NCBI GenBank assembly: GCA_026120185.1
Contig: JANUWF010001481.1
Coordinates: 2,981,001 to 3,045,000, forward strand
DNA: 64,000 bases
Origin: Voacanga thouarsii
Lineage: Eukaryota > Streptophyta > Magnoliopsida > Gentianales > Apocynaceae
Reading direction: 5' to 3'
Shown: one piece after another, positions 22,092-34,859 of the stretch
How the letters are laid out: each line of letters starts with the position of its first letter
Numbering within the stretch: position 1 is the stretch's first letter
Made by a program: the position numbers and the translations under genes
Notes under the pieces: generated by a model
Told to the model about the DNA's origin: nothing
The model's database searches: none
The model's input: the letters and a program-made list of their open reading frames with translations, nothing else

Positions 22092-23649
22092 ATTACTAGT
22101 TCTTTTATGTATATATTTTTGCATACTACTACCCATTACTTGTATATAGACTTGTTTCCCTTTTTATACTTTTTTTGCATATTATTTCGATTCTTTCTTT
22201 TTAGTCATTGAGATAAATAAATTGTATTAGGTTCTAATATTATATCATTATACCTCGTTGTATTATTATTTTTTATGTTGTTGTAAGTTGTTATGGGAAA
22301 TTATCTATACATTAGATTCTATTGATTAAGTTTTGTTTTAGTAATTAGCCTTGTTATTGTGTATTAATATCATTGTTGTTGTAGAATTTTATAGTTAGTA
22401 TTGTGATAGTATTTCTAGGTGGAAGTGTTGTTGTAAAATGCTATTCATTGAAGAGACTCTATTGTGGCATTCTTTTCAGTTTAGTTGAAGGAGTAGTTGT
22501 AATGGTGTTGTACTACATACATATATATATAGTGGAAGATTAAAATTTGATTGTTGTAGTGGTGAATTAATTAAGGAGTTGGTTGGATTGTAAAATGGTG
22601 TTATGTTTTGCAAAAAGTTGTTGTTTGATTGGAGATTTTATTAAGTTTGTATAACCTCTTGTTTAGTAGTTTTATAGTGTTGAAGTGAATTGAAGTTATT
22701 GTTGCATGTTGGGAGACTGTGATGCCATTTGGAGTTTACCGTATTAATCGATTGATAGTTATTGTGGCAGTCTTTTGAATTTCTTCCTAATAAGTCCACT
22801 AAACTTCTAATCATTTTCTCTCCCTATAATGCCTACAAGGCAAGGTGGTTAACATCTCTAGTTTTTACGAATATTTGAGATGAGTTGCCCCTATATTGGA
22901 TCTCATAAGATTTGTTATTTTGTATTCTGTAATATTGATACTAATGAATGTTGTTATCTAGTTGATTTAATTAGTTATGATGACACGTTGTATCCTTGTT
23001 GTTTATAATTGTATTTGTCTTGTTTTTCTTTGTATATTATTTATCTTTTTATCTTTTTAATTGTATCATTATAGCTATTTGTTGCACATTTGTGTGTTGT
23101 TATGTTTTTGTTCTTATTATTTTGAAAAAACAGGACATAAAATGGTGTCGTCTAGATTATATGAAACGGCGTCATATCAATCTAAAGGTACAAAACCATA
23201 GAGATATTGAGAATAAATGACGTCGTCTATATCATCTCAAATGGCGTCGTTCGTGTTTTTATAAAAAATATATTTTATTTTTTTTTATAATTCGTTCTTA
23301 TTTCTTCATTAGAATTTTTACTTGTGTTTTATTTTTATTTTTTGTAGTAATTAACCACTTCTTGGACATGGAAGCTTCTTGGATATATTTTGGACACTAA
23401 GCTTCAAGATACCCCGAGAGTATTGCTTATTATTTTCTCCCTATTTTGTTATTTTGTATCATATAAATGTATTTGTATCATATATTTTGGACAATGAGGG
23501 CATTTTCCCATTCAAATATGGGGGAGAGGTTGAATAATTTTCTTTTGCAAGCTTTTATTGATTATTTTAGGAATTTTCTTATTTTTGGGCTAAAATTTAT
23601 GTTTTTGTATTCGAGCTAAATTTTATTATTTTTTTTTTACATTGCAAGA

Positions 23650-23696
<47 letters not shown>

Positions 23697-24792
23697 ATAT
23701 GTATTAGTTTGGTAGAGCTATTATTTATATTTTTACTTAAGAATTTTACATAAGACTTTACTAGGAGAGTTGATTTTATATACTTTTATATATTGGGGTA
23801 TGACATAGGCCAAGTTTCAAAAAGTAAGTTAACCTTGTTTATGCCTTTGGAAATGTCATGAAACTTGATTCTTGAAAGTAGATGAGAACTTTGCGATGAA
23901 ATATAGAGTGTGGATTGCTAGCTTATATCTAGTCTCATGGCAATTCACATTCATTTATTCATTTATTTATTTTGTATGTTGTATTACACAAATCTTTAAT
24001 TGTATGTTGTATACTCTCTATTGTAAAGCCAAGTAGGAGCAAGAAATAGATTACTCAATGCACCTATCAAAGTGAAGAGAAAAAATACTCTAGGAATGCA
24101 AAAGCCGTGTCCTATAACAAAAAACAACATGTGATATAAAAAAAAAAGAACAAAGAGAATAAAAGCAAGAAGAAATAGAAAAATGCAAAAATGCAAAGGA
24201 TGCAAAAGAGTATTCAAATTAAAATCATTATAAATACATTCTTTTTGTAGAAAAATGATGAAAAATGAGAGGCTCCTACTTTGCTATTCCAAGTTGAAAT
24301 GTATTGTTATAATATTGTATCAAACTATAATGTATTGTTGTAATAGGATGTTAGACTTGTAATGTTTGTACCTTTTGTAAGCCACGAGACTTGAGTGAAT
24401 CAATTAATTCTAACTTGTATTAATCACATAGTTTGTATTCTTTATTGGAGAAGTAGAGTGAATCACATTTATTTGGTATAAACTTGTTTAATTCAACTTT
24501 GATGTTCTTGGTTGTGTCATATTTAATATATGGATATATATGGAATTAACTTGGATAGATAAGTGCTGGGATGAATTTTAAAGTGGATGATAAAATAATG
24601 TCTCTATCATTTTGGCCTTATTGCATATATGCAAACCTGTTCTTGTAAATTTTCCCAATATGCTATGTTTAAAATCATTTATGTTGCTTGTAAAACTATT
24701 TTGTTTATTTGCAAATAATTATATTTTACGTGTATACTATTTGTTCATTTGGGAATAATTTTGTTTTGCTTGAGGACAAGAAAAAGTTCCAG
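21997..24792 (+). mobile_element. Internal region of element D, no coding sequence
   Basis: About 2.8 kb between PBS and PPT with no frame resembling gag or pol, so a large non-autonomous (LARD-like) element. It contains (GT)n 22045-22088, (TA)n 23652-23692, and GGCGTCGT/AACGGCGTC words at about 23140-23255. Short ORFs at 22996-23220 and 23996-24217 are low-complexity and hydrophobic; I see no family. Confidence 0.7.
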
Positions 24793-24802
24793 TGTGGGGG
24801 AG
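24766..24802 (+). other. Quasi-palindrome and PPT of element D
   Basis: TTGCTTGAGGACAAGAAA (24766-24782 region) and the purine-rich tract GTGTGGGGGAG ending at 24802, directly before the 3' LTR TGATAAGTGC. Both are hallmarks of the Athila/Tat 3' end. Confidence 0.8.
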
Positions 24803-25675
24803 TGATAAGTGCTTATTGTGCACTTATTTTCTATGTAAATTGTACCATATTTATTATAAAATAATATTTAAATAATTACTCATTCTCACAATTTTATATT
24901 TTTTTTGTGTGGGATTAAATAAATAAGGATTGATTGAAGAAAAGGATAAAAAATGTGACAATTGAAGAAAAAAGAAAGAAAGAAAGGATTGAGAGAGATG
25001 TTGAGAGTGCACGGCATTGTGCATATCAACTCAAATGGCACCGTACATGATCAATGGGCAGAAATATCAAAACATCTAACAACCGATGGTTCTATGCAGC
25101 TCAATATCAACGCTGTCGTGCATGATTACAGCACACATCTACAGTTAAATCTCACAATGTCATTTGAAGAAAAAACAAGTGAAGGAAAATATGCAAGGCG
25201 CCATGCAAATAAACTCCAATGGCGCCGTGCAAGTTCGCAAAAAAGAAAGCAGATCTAATTTGAAGCAACGTTTAGGGATTTCCAAGCCCTATAAATATAC
25301 CCTTATGAGACAATAAGTGACGGCCATTGAAGGTAAAAAATGGAAGGTTGCTCAAAGAAAATTTGGAGAATATGAAGAAGCAAGCTTGTTTATAATTTTT
25401 CTTTTCTCTTTTTTTTATATTTTTCACTTGGCAATATATTTAAATTCTTTAATTGTTCTTGAAGGGATGAACCTTAGTTTGTTCTTGTATTCAATCTATT
25501 CTTGATTTGTTGATTTTCAATTCCGAATGAATAATTAGTTTTTTATAATGTTAGATTTAGTTTTTGGGTTGCTTTCTCCTAATGAATTCGAGAGATGGGA
25601 TTAGGAGTTGAGTTCCAATTAATGGGTTCAATGTAGGTTTTTCTTTGATTAACTCAAGAGAGATATTGAGGAATT
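24803..25675 (+). repeat. 3' LTR of element D, truncated
   Basis: Matches 20428 to about 21340 and then a little beyond the microsatellites. Homology is lost near 25675, so about 40% of the LTR is missing. The 98-codon ORF at 24962-25258 spans the GGCRCCGT-rich repeats and is not conserved in the 5' LTR. Confidence 0.7.
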
Positions 25676-26690
25676 TGATATGATCTTTAGTGGTTTTCTT
25701 AGTTAAATTGATGGAAAAATATCTCAGCTCATATAATGGAACCAAAACAGGGGAGTTTATGATAAAAAATGGAGGAATATAACTATCTATCTACACTCTA
25801 GCAAACCCTTGAAGAACTAGACATCAAAGACCCACAAGAATAGTATCAAGATCAACTATAGACTTACTCAAATACTTTTGAGACAACAAGATAGTCAAGA
25901 ACAAAAGAGTAGAAACTATAGGCACCCAAATAATGGAATTCAAAATAAACTTTGGAAGAGCAAAACAACTAAGACCTAATCAAGAGAAACCATATTGGAT
26001 TATCAAAAATATTTAGAAACTCATTCAAATGGAGGACTAAACCCTAAGCATAGTCTTGAATAAGATGGCAAAGACCTCTGAAGACTCTCTTTTTCAAATT
26101 TGAATTAAGTATGTAGATTTGTCTTGTCAAATCACAAAAGGATATATTTATACTACACTAACCCTAGCTAAGTGATTTCTGAGGTCCTAAGACAAATTAA
26201 GGCCTTAAAAGATCTTTACAAAGTGTTTAAAATAGAAAAAAATTGGAGAAAACATAAAAAATTGCAAAATAATCTGGGCCCCGATATGAGCCAGCGCCAG
26301 TTCTGGCACTAAGGCCGGTGCTGATTCTTCACAGAGTTTGAAACCCGTCACCCATAGTCCACAACCGGCGCCATTCAATTGGCTTGGGCTGGTGCCAGTT
26401 CTTTACTGGTTTGCCATTCTTCAGCCTTTTCTTTCTTCTTTGGTGCTAACTTGTGTTTTTGTTGGGGTTTTTGTTAGGATTCCTCTTGGATAGTCATCAA
26501 GTTGAGTTCTTATCTACCTTCAACATCCTTCTAAATCTCTACCATCCTCAAACATGATTTTATGAAAAATTGGATATCACTTTGGAACCTCTTGGTCCTT
26601 GATCTTGTCATTAGTCCTTGTAAGGTCATTCCCCCTTCTTGAGTTTGAACTTCTTGCCTAGCTTGTGTAGGGTTTGTGGACTCTTAAACG
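25676..26690 (-). mobile_element. Reina-like element: pol C-terminal tail and putative 3' LTR
   Basis: Minus-strand coding resumes after the inserted LTR at 26691: a worn stretch with LMTRSRTKRF (about 26620-26600), as found at the C-terminus of Reina-type pol. Further left the sequence is non-coding and probably 3' UTR and LTR. It includes a GC-rich group of CCGGCGCC/GGTGCCAG words at 26280-26400. I could not locate the LTR termini, and the join with D near 25675 is approximate. Confidence 0.45.
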
Positions 26691-28186
26691 TGAAAAACAT
26701 CCACGAATCCCTTCCGATGATCCAAGTAAACGATTAAGAAGATCATAAGTTTGAAGAATTACCTCTGGTTGGTGAAATCAATATCCTTCGATTCTGATGG
26801 TGCTGCTGCACGTGCAACCCGAATAATCATCAGACGCTGCAGTGCGTGAACGTCCTCTATCAAATACACACTACGAACTCACTCGTCACCCAGGGAGTGC
26901 TAGCGCCTAGGGTTTGAAAGGGTTTTTTTTTTTTTCTGGTAGAGAATGGCACGAATGTTCTCAGCAGAATTAGACTCTTGAAAAGATGGCTAGGGTTTTC
27001 TTAAAAACTCCCGAACCTCTTAGAGTCCAACCCTAATAATATCTTATCATATTTTAATTTAAATTCAAATTAAATTAAAATTGATATGATAAGATTCTGA
27101 CATTATCTCGGTTATTTAAACAATTAATTTACCGAGTCAGTTCTTATAATCTGGACATTATCCAGATACATCGAATGTGGACATATTTCCAAATTCATTG
27201 TATCTGGTAAATTTTCTAAGTTCGATTAACTTAGACATATTTTCAAATTCATCAAATCTGGTTACCAGAAAAATAACCTAACAAGTTCGCTTATTGTGTG
27301 ACCCTATAGGTTCATTTAACACTGGCATTGTGCCCAAATCATATTTAAATGGCGCACAAGTTATAAGCGGTTTTTAGCAAAACATTATAACTATCCAGGT
27401 TAAATGAAGATCGATGATCTCTTTGAACCAAACCATAATTTTATATTTAGTCATTTTGTCACACGATATCTAGATTAAGCATAAGGCACGGAGCATGTCA
27501 TCCTTATTAAGCTTAATCAATTATTTCTTGATTTCATAGTAGACTGTTCAAACAAATAATATCAATGTCTTAGATTAATATATTTGAGCATGGCCATGCA
27601 TTTTAACAATCTAACTTATCAAGGGGCCCATGGATATCTCTCCCATAATTGAGAGGGACAAATTCCTTCACTATCATTCATATTCCTCTCATTGATTTAT
27701 TCTATATCTAACAGTAGTCTAATTTATTATCTGATTAAAGACAACTTTAGACAACGTCAAAATATAGAATTTTTCAAGTAGGAAACTATGATGAATTTAG
27801 GTTGAAGGACTTTTAATATCATTATGGCTAGAAAGTACTTATGAGATGTTCCATGAAGTACTCTCACAGTGGGTCATGTCCAATATAATGTTCTCTAATA
27901 TTTATTTATGTTTTGACTCGATATCACAAATATCCATGACCAGAAAACATAGACATCAAGTCACAAACATACTAATCTTAATTTATTATTATTCCAATAA
28001 CAATAATCGATTAGGGACAGTTTTAGAATAGTTATTGTATTCATTGTAGGGTTTTACTATTAAGTCACGTACTTGATGACCACAAAATAAAATGCACTAT
28101 TCATGGAAAGAAAAACCTCATATTATTATATAAAATATAACGACAATAGTATAAGTACAAATTGACTCTAAGGCATATCCCTAACA
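26691..28186 (-). repeat. Copia-type LTR I, probably solo, in Reina-like pol
   Basis: On the minus strand it starts TGTTAGGGATATGCCTTAGA (28186 leftward), the same kind of start as Copia LTRs G and H (TGTTAGTGTTRTGCCCTAGA). A TG...CA end can be placed at 26691 (GGATGTTTTTCA). Reina-like pol coding lies on both sides, showing nesting. No clear TSD is visible (ACTTG against AAACG), so the left end or the insertion is altered. Confidence 0.6.
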
Positions 28187-29486
28187 ACTTGATTCCCATT
28201 ATCTCTCCTTTCTTGAAGTTGATTCTTCCACGAATCATCACCTACATTAAAAGAAGTTAAGTCACTGACGTTAAACATTGCACTCACTAGGTAAATCGAT
28301 CTTATAAGCATTATCTCCAATTTGGGTAATGACTTGAAAGGGCCCATCTCCTCTTGGGTCAAGCTTGCTCCTTCTTTGAGTAGGAAACCTCTCTTTGCGA
28401 AGGTGCACCCATACCTAATCACCGGGTTCAAATGAAACCTTTTTCGTTCCTTGATTTCACTTAATGGTGATCCCTTCATTTCACTTTGCAATAGTTGCCT
28501 TCATTTTTTCATGGAGAGTCTTCACCAATTCCACCTTCTTGACTCCATCAAGGTTCATCTGGTCACCTATAGGCAAAGGAACCAAATCTAAAGAAGTTAG
28601 AGGATTAAATCCATACATAATTTCAAAGGGAGAACAAGTAGTAGAGTGAATAGTACCTATTGTAGGTAAACTCAATAAGTAGCAAGTATTCTTACCAATT
28701 TTACAAGTTCTTCTTGATGATGGTCCTCAAGAGTTAGATGAGTGTTCGGTTGACCACTTTGTTTGTCCATCCATTTGAGGATGACAAGCTATGGAAAATA
28801 AAAGGTTAGTGTCAAGTTCGTTCTATAAAACCCTCTAAAAATGACCAAAGAACTTAGTATCTCTATCCGATACAATTGTCTTTGGAATCCATGCATCCTC
28901 ACTACTTCTTTGAAGAATAAATCTATAATATGGGAAGTATCATTAGTCTTGGAACGAGTCACAAATTGAGCTATTTTTAGAATCGATCAACAACTACAAA
29001 TATGGAATCCTTACCCCCTTTTGATCTAGACAATCCTAAGATAAAGTCCATTGAAATATCAATCCAAGGAGCATTTGGAGTGGGGAAAAGAGTGTACAAA
29101 CCATGTGGAAGTGATCTAGATTTAACCCACCTACAAATTATGCATTGAGAACAGTGTCTCTCCATATCTCTCCTTATTTTTTGCCAAAAGAAATGTTCCT
29201 TAAGGATGCCTAATGTCTTTGTAACACCAACATGTCCCATTAATTCCCCACTATGGGCCTTCTTAACTAGCAATTCCTCAATGGACCCCTTTGGCACACA
29301 AAGCCTTGCCTCTCTAAACAAGAAATCGGCATGCCTATAGTACTTAGCAAATGCACATTTCTCACAAGCATGAAATTTTTTCCCAAACTCCTCATCATTA
29401 ACATACAATTCTTTCACAAGTTCAAAACCAAGAAGTTTAGCATCTAAAGAATTTAAAAGTGCATACCTTCGAGATAATGCATCCAC
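28187..29486 (-). pseudogene. Reina-like chromovirus integrase
   Basis: At 29486-28977: end of RNase H/start of integrase (DALSRRYALL, LGFELVKELY), zinc domain HSGELMGHVG...CSQCIICRWVK, then core ISMDFILGLSRSKGG. Further left HSTTCSPFEIMYGFNPL (28655-28600) and the C-terminal GPFKSLPKLE...FNVSDLTSFNVGDD (28340-28230) follow. The segments are separated by frameshifts and stops, and the piece with the second Asp and the Glu (28680-28975) is heavily worn. The wording (YRHADFLFRE, PHGLYTLFP) is typical of the Reina clade. Confidence 0.8.
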
Positions 29487-30440
29487 AACTATATTCTCCC
29501 TACCCTTTTTGTATTAAATGACATAAGAAAATGTCCCAATAAACTCCAACCACCTTGCATACCTTTTGTTTAAATTTTGTTAACTTTTGAGATGTTTAAG
29601 GGTCCCATGATCAGTATGGATCACAAACTCTCTTAGTAAAAGATAGTGTTGCTAATACTCTACGGTCCTAACTAATGCAAAAAGTTATTTATCATAAGTG
29701 GAATAATTGAGGGCTACCCCAGACAATTTCTCACTAAAATATACAATAAACTTTCAGTCTTGGGTTAAAACTACACCTATCCCTACCCCACTTGCATCAC
29801 ACTCTATCTTAAATGCCTTCTCAAAGTTAGGTAGGATAAGAATTGGAGCTTGACTCAATTTGTCTTTAAGGGTTTGAAAGGATTTTTGTTGGGCTTCCTC
29901 CTAGCTAAATCCTACCTTTTTCTTCACCACTTTGGTTAGAGGGGCTGCTATGATACTAAAATTCTTGATGAATCTCCTATAGAAACTAACTAGCCCACGA
30001 AAACTACAAACTTAGGTAATGGTGGTAGGAGTGGGCCAATCTTGGATGACTTTTACCTTTTGCTCATTAACCTTAATCCCCTTAGCACTCACAACATACC
30101 CAAGGAATGTAACCCTCTCCAAACAAAAAGTACATTTTTCCAAGTTAGCATATAATCTCTCTTTGAAGAGCAATAAGCATGTATTTAAGATGATTCAAAT
30201 GATCTATATATGATTTTCTATATATCAATATGTCATCAAAGTGCACAACAACAAACTTTCCAATGAATTCCCTTAGAACATGATGCATTAAACGCATAAA
30301 AGTGCTAGGAGCATTAGACAACCCAAAAGGTATAACAAGCCACTCATATAACCCTTATTCAGTTTTAAAGGCCGTTTTCCGCTCATCCCCTTCCCTAATT
30401 CTAATTTGGTGATAACTGGATTTCAAATAAATTCTATGAC
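29487..30440 (-). pseudogene. Reina-like RNase H and RT (3' half only)
   Basis: Minus strand, right to left: the RT piece HQIRIREGDERKTAFKTE (about 30420-30365), [20 protein letters not shown], then HFDDILIY (about 30220). RNase H remains include IHTDHGTLKHLK near 29620-29580. The N-terminal half of RT (palm start, VPKKDG and KIDLRSGY motifs) is missing: at about 30440 the sequence jumps to the protease-linker region. Confidence 0.7.
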
Positions 30441-30965
30441 TTCACTCTCTTTTACAAAGTAGTTCACTCTTCTTTTATCTCCTCTTTCTTGTCCTTGCTT
30501 ACTTCCATTCATGATGGTTAAAGGCTATTCTCTCCCTCAACTCTTTCTATGTCCTCTCTTATTCTTTTCTCTCTAACTTTTATTTTTGTTTAGCATCCTA
30601 TGCTCCCTTTCTCTTCTCTCTTTCTCTCATGATTCTTTAGTCTTTGTTCACCTCACTTAGAGGCATGGGGGTAAGGGTAAATTTAGACCCTTCCTTAAGA
30701 ATGGAGTAAGTGTTCTTCCTCCTATCATGCTTCACATTTCTATTATATTGCCAAGGCCTCCCTAGGAGCAAGTGCCCTCTTGCATAGGCACCGTATCACA
30801 TAGTACATCATCCTTGTACTTTCCTATCTCAAAAGATACTAAAACTTGTTTGTTAACCCTCAATTCTCCACTATCATTCAGACTAACCTCAACAAAAAGA
30901 AAGAATCAAAAGAGTATAAATAAACCATTCAAGGTCATCAAATTAAAACCATTGCCTAATAAAAA
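30441..30965 (-). pseudogene. Reina-like protease/linker remnant
   Basis: Minus strand at 30890-30720 reads ELRVNKQVLVSFEIGKYKDD then LCDTVPMQEGTC, parallel to the protease C-terminal part of Reina elements. The low-complexity CT-rich stretch 30450-30660 covers the linker. No intact frame is present. The element is truncated on its 5' side near 30965; gag is not found. Confidence 0.5.
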
Positions 30966-31879
30966 ATAAGTCAGTCATCACCAGCTCATGATATATCCAA
31001 CATGCAAATCGGAAATACTTAAATCATACAAAAGGACAACATGAAATTAAAGCATCCACATTTACACAGAAACCTTGTTGGAGCAAGATGCTTCCCTTCA
31101 AATGCCCTGACAAAATGTTAAAAAGGAAGAAATTATTAAAATTCTTTTCTAAAAAGCAAATTATATGAGCTAATAAAAGAACATTAACAAAGAGAATCAC
31201 CTGAAAAATAGATGCCACAACATATAATGTGGTAAGAGTACACATAGCCGCTGAGGTTTAATCTTTCTCCTTGATGTCCTACCGCATCAGCATTATAGCC
31301 TTCATAGGCAAGGGATGTGGGTTTTGTTAGGGAGAAAGGGCGGGATATGGATTTTGTTTAGAAGGCTTGGCATCCTGTCTCTATAGCCTACGATAGACTA
31401 TCCCACGAAATGGTTAAATTGGAAATTCCTCAATGCATGACACAGTTATTTCTTGAGATAAACATTCTGGAGGTTGCACGCTCATAGTAACATAATCTAC
31501 TCTATTAGAGAGATCCTCAATATATGAAATATTTCTCTCTTAGATATTGGAATGGGATGGCTCTACAGTCCTATCCTCACACACACCCTTTATCATCCCT
31601 GAAGATTAAATCGAAATTACTATGAAATCCTTGCCTAGCAAATAATCGGGTGCAATCTCAGTGTGCAAATCATCCCCCACCTCATCATGAATCCATGGTA
31701 CCATCTCTTCATTAACTTCAGCAACAGGGGGTGATCTTACACGATGATTTGGCAGAGGATATGCTCTTACTCAAGGTCTTTTCCCCCCGCACCTAACTCC
31801 TGCATGTGCACATTCTTTTATAAGAGCTCGAAGCCTCAAAATAGGTTGCACTAGTGCAATAATTAACCTACTTAAATCA
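30966..31879. other. Unassigned stretch next to the PMD pseudogene
   Basis: No supported gene. It may hold the decayed 3' part of the PMD gene on the minus strand. Small ORFs (31024-31245) show no motif. Confidence 0.3.
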
Positions 31880-33430
31880 ATCTAATTTAGACCAGCATAT
31901 CTATCGTGTGCCAATGATATGCTGTAAGTCCTTGAGCATACATATCTCGTATCACTATAAATACTCTCTGACAAATTGTGTTAGCATTGTTCATTTAGTG
32001 GCTAGTCATGATCATAGCTCGTCTCACAATATCAGCATAAAAAAATATACAAAAATTGGAGAGATATTTAGAAGGTTATTCAAATTAGTAAATCAAAAAT
32101 TAGGTAGATATTTACGACAACTATCCTAGATCTAATAGGCTAATATCCTGATGAAAGTAAACCACGAATGATGGGGATCCCAATCCAAAGACGAGTATGG
32201 TCCATATACCCCTGCATATAAGCACTGTGTCCACGTCTGAAAATACAACCCATGATATAAATTGTAATCTCCAGAAGGATTACTCTATCTATCGATCTCG
32301 TGTACATTAACCCTTATATTACAATCTATTAGTATAAACTAAAGTATCCCAATTTGGTGCATAACCCGGTTTAGAAAGTAGAGCTCAACCATTTCCAACC
32401 GATAAGTGTTATACATGAACTCTATATATCGAGTCCCTCTAAACAAATTAAGGGGAGAAGACTCATTAAATCAGACTAATAAGGCTGCCAAACAAACTAT
32501 CATACAAACAATGCATGTAAGGATTCAAACATACGATGAGGTATAAATAAAGTATGTATACATAAAAAAATATGTGTATATACTCACGTCCTCTCGAAAG
32601 AGCATCAAGTTAGAAGCGATATAACACCATAACATGTGTAAATGTATAAAAGAGGTATAAACCCACATCTCATCGAGCACTATACGATACAAGTGGTGGT
32701 AGCTCATCATGAAGTCTACCTCGCTCTAGTCGTACGCTTCCATGCCCACATCTATAACGTAGTTAAAAAGGTATTAGAAGTAAGACATATGTTATCAACA
32801 AAAAAATTAACCAAATCTCAATCTTACTTGAAGTAAGACCATCGGGCGACAAATCTCCTGAGCCAACCTAATAGCAACTTGGCAAAGATATCTATACATA
32901 TATGCTAAGACTGCACTACCCAAACCAAATGTGCCATATGCCTCCAAATCCTCTACAATTGGTAATATCTCAAGTGCAATAAGTTCTTTGATTTATTAAA
33001 AAAATAATAGCCCCCAGATCAATATGAAAATAAAAAAATGGGCATGCTATAGGATATAGTCATCATTCAAGTCATCTGGCAGAGGAATGTCCAAGTACTC
33101 CTCAATAGGAGGCTTCCTAATCCAATTACCCTGAATGTCCTCAACCTATGGTCAGATACCAAACAGTCTATCACAAAAATCAATCTAATCAAATTTACCT
33201 TGGTGACAAGGAGTCACTATCATTGGATCCCCATCTACCCTAAGGCCCCTAGCTACATCCATTAATGTCACGATATCCTCCTCCTAATGAAAGGTGAAAT
33301 GTATTGGTCTCCTCCCACTATCGCTCTACTAAAGTTGTAACGAGGGCATAATCATCTTAGATATGTCCAACTCATCTAAGTTCACCAAAACCGACCCTAT
33401 CCACTAACTGCATCACTCTGTCGTAAATAG
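31880..33430 (-). pseudogene. Plant mobile domain (PMD, aminotransferase-like) pseudogene with introns
   Basis: Minus strand, right to left. Exon 1 (33430-32828) has VMQLVDRVGFGELR, ALVTTLVER, ETNTFHLSLG, GLRVDGDPM, then EDLEAYGTFGLGSAVLAYMY and RLAQEICRPMVLLQ. These follow PMD family order. An intron with GT...AG ends (32827-32752, 76 bp) joins LLQ to MWAWKR (family: LLQLWAWER). A second GT...AG intron is at 32587-32485. Exon 3 has MVELYFLNRVMHQIG (32400-32350). Several stops and at least one frameshift, many at expected Trp/Gln codons, make it a pseudogene. PMD proteins occur both as host genes (MAIN/MAIL group) and inside transposons; I cannot tell which this was. Confidence 0.65.
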
Positions 33431-33539
33431 AAGTATGCTTCTAAAATATAGAATCATATCATCTAAACAGCAATAGAACCTCACATGTATATTGATCACT
33501 AGGCCATACAAAGAGGAATGATGACTTGACTGAAGAGTC

Positions 33540-34850
33540 TATTAGTGTTATGCCCTAGAGGCAATCACTTGTACGTTGTATATGACACATTTTATTTTAA
33601 TAAAAGGTATTATTTATCTTATAATTTCTTTTATTTACCTATGTATAATATAACTGTTAGATAATGTCCCTAGTACAACACTGTGTTAAGGAAATCATGA
33701 TAGAGATCATGATATGAGATTCCTACTATAATGTATAGTGTTAGTACTTAAATAGTCCATAGTCGTACTATTAATGAGACTGGACATCATTAATGCGTTA
33801 AGACTAGCATGTGTTAGACTTCCTGATTTGATCAGGTGGTGGTTCTCATATCCGTGAGTATTGAGATACTCAAAATTAACACATGGATGCTTGTTAATGG
33901 AACAAGTTTATTAGATGACCTAGCTATGAGATAATCACATGGATAACTATTTAATGCCAGTGATATAATCTCAATATAGCAAACATGCAAGTATCCTTAG
34001 ACTTGAGATATCCAAGATACATTATTTGCTGAGCATTGTGCTTTGATTACAATCTCTAGAGTTCGATCATGGGCCGCCTATGGGATGGAATTGGGTATAT
34101 TGTGAGGTAAAAAAAAGTAGTTGAGAGGGTTAATAAAGGATTTACCACTCCTAATAGTAGGGGCGAACATCTCACAGCCACTTGTAGGAATTACTACTCA
34201 AAAAGTCTTTAGCCAAGGCGTCTGTGTATTAGAAACATTTTCAATTGATACACATCTAGAGTAGCGGGTTCCTGGTACAAGTACTATTATATTCGGGCCA
34301 GAATTAATTCTGGAGGGAGTTGGCACTAATTTCGTACTCTAAACCGAATGAGATATTGTATGATAAAATGAGTTAATTGCACTGTAGTTTGTTATTGAAG
34401 GGTTTATGTCAAGCCACTTAACTTCTTGGACTCTTGGGTGGTCATGGTGTGTTACTAGATACCGCTCATGATCTGGGAATATAGGTTTATTAATTGATGA
34501 ATTAATAAACCAATCATGATTAGAATTAATATGATTAATTCTAATTAATTATGAATTATTAATCTCAAAGACGTTTGAATTAATTCATGTTCGTTACCAA
34601 TTGACTAGAAAACCTAATAAGTCACACACAATAGAGGATTATATACTCAATATGCTATTTGATAACATAGTGGGGTTAATTGCGAGAAAGAGAAATTGTG
34701 GCCAAATTATAAGAAGTTATAATTTATGGGCCAAATTGTAATTGTAAAAACTTGATTTTTCCAATTACAATTAGAGAATTCTAACTGTTTTAGAATTCTC
34801 AATTTTCAGTGATTTTTCATGTGATATATTAGATATACATGAAACCTACG
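33540..34850 (+). repeat. Copia-type LTR H, 3'-truncated
   Basis: Close relative of solo LTR G (50911-52621): alignable from TATTAGTGTTATGCCCTAGA to about 34850. The first dinucleotide is TA where G has TG. Beyond 34850 it departs from G and the last 0.4 kb is missing. It lies directly downstream of the PMD remnant. Confidence 0.75.
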
Positions 34851-34859
34851 TGTGATATA

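Noticed and set aside
24962..25258. 98-codon frame in D 3' LTR as a gene
   Set aside because: The matching 5' LTR region does not keep the frame, and it spans short non-coding repeats.
26691..28186. Perfect solo Copia LTR with TSD
   Set aside because: The flanking 5-mers do not match, so I call it a probable solo LTR with an altered or misplaced end.
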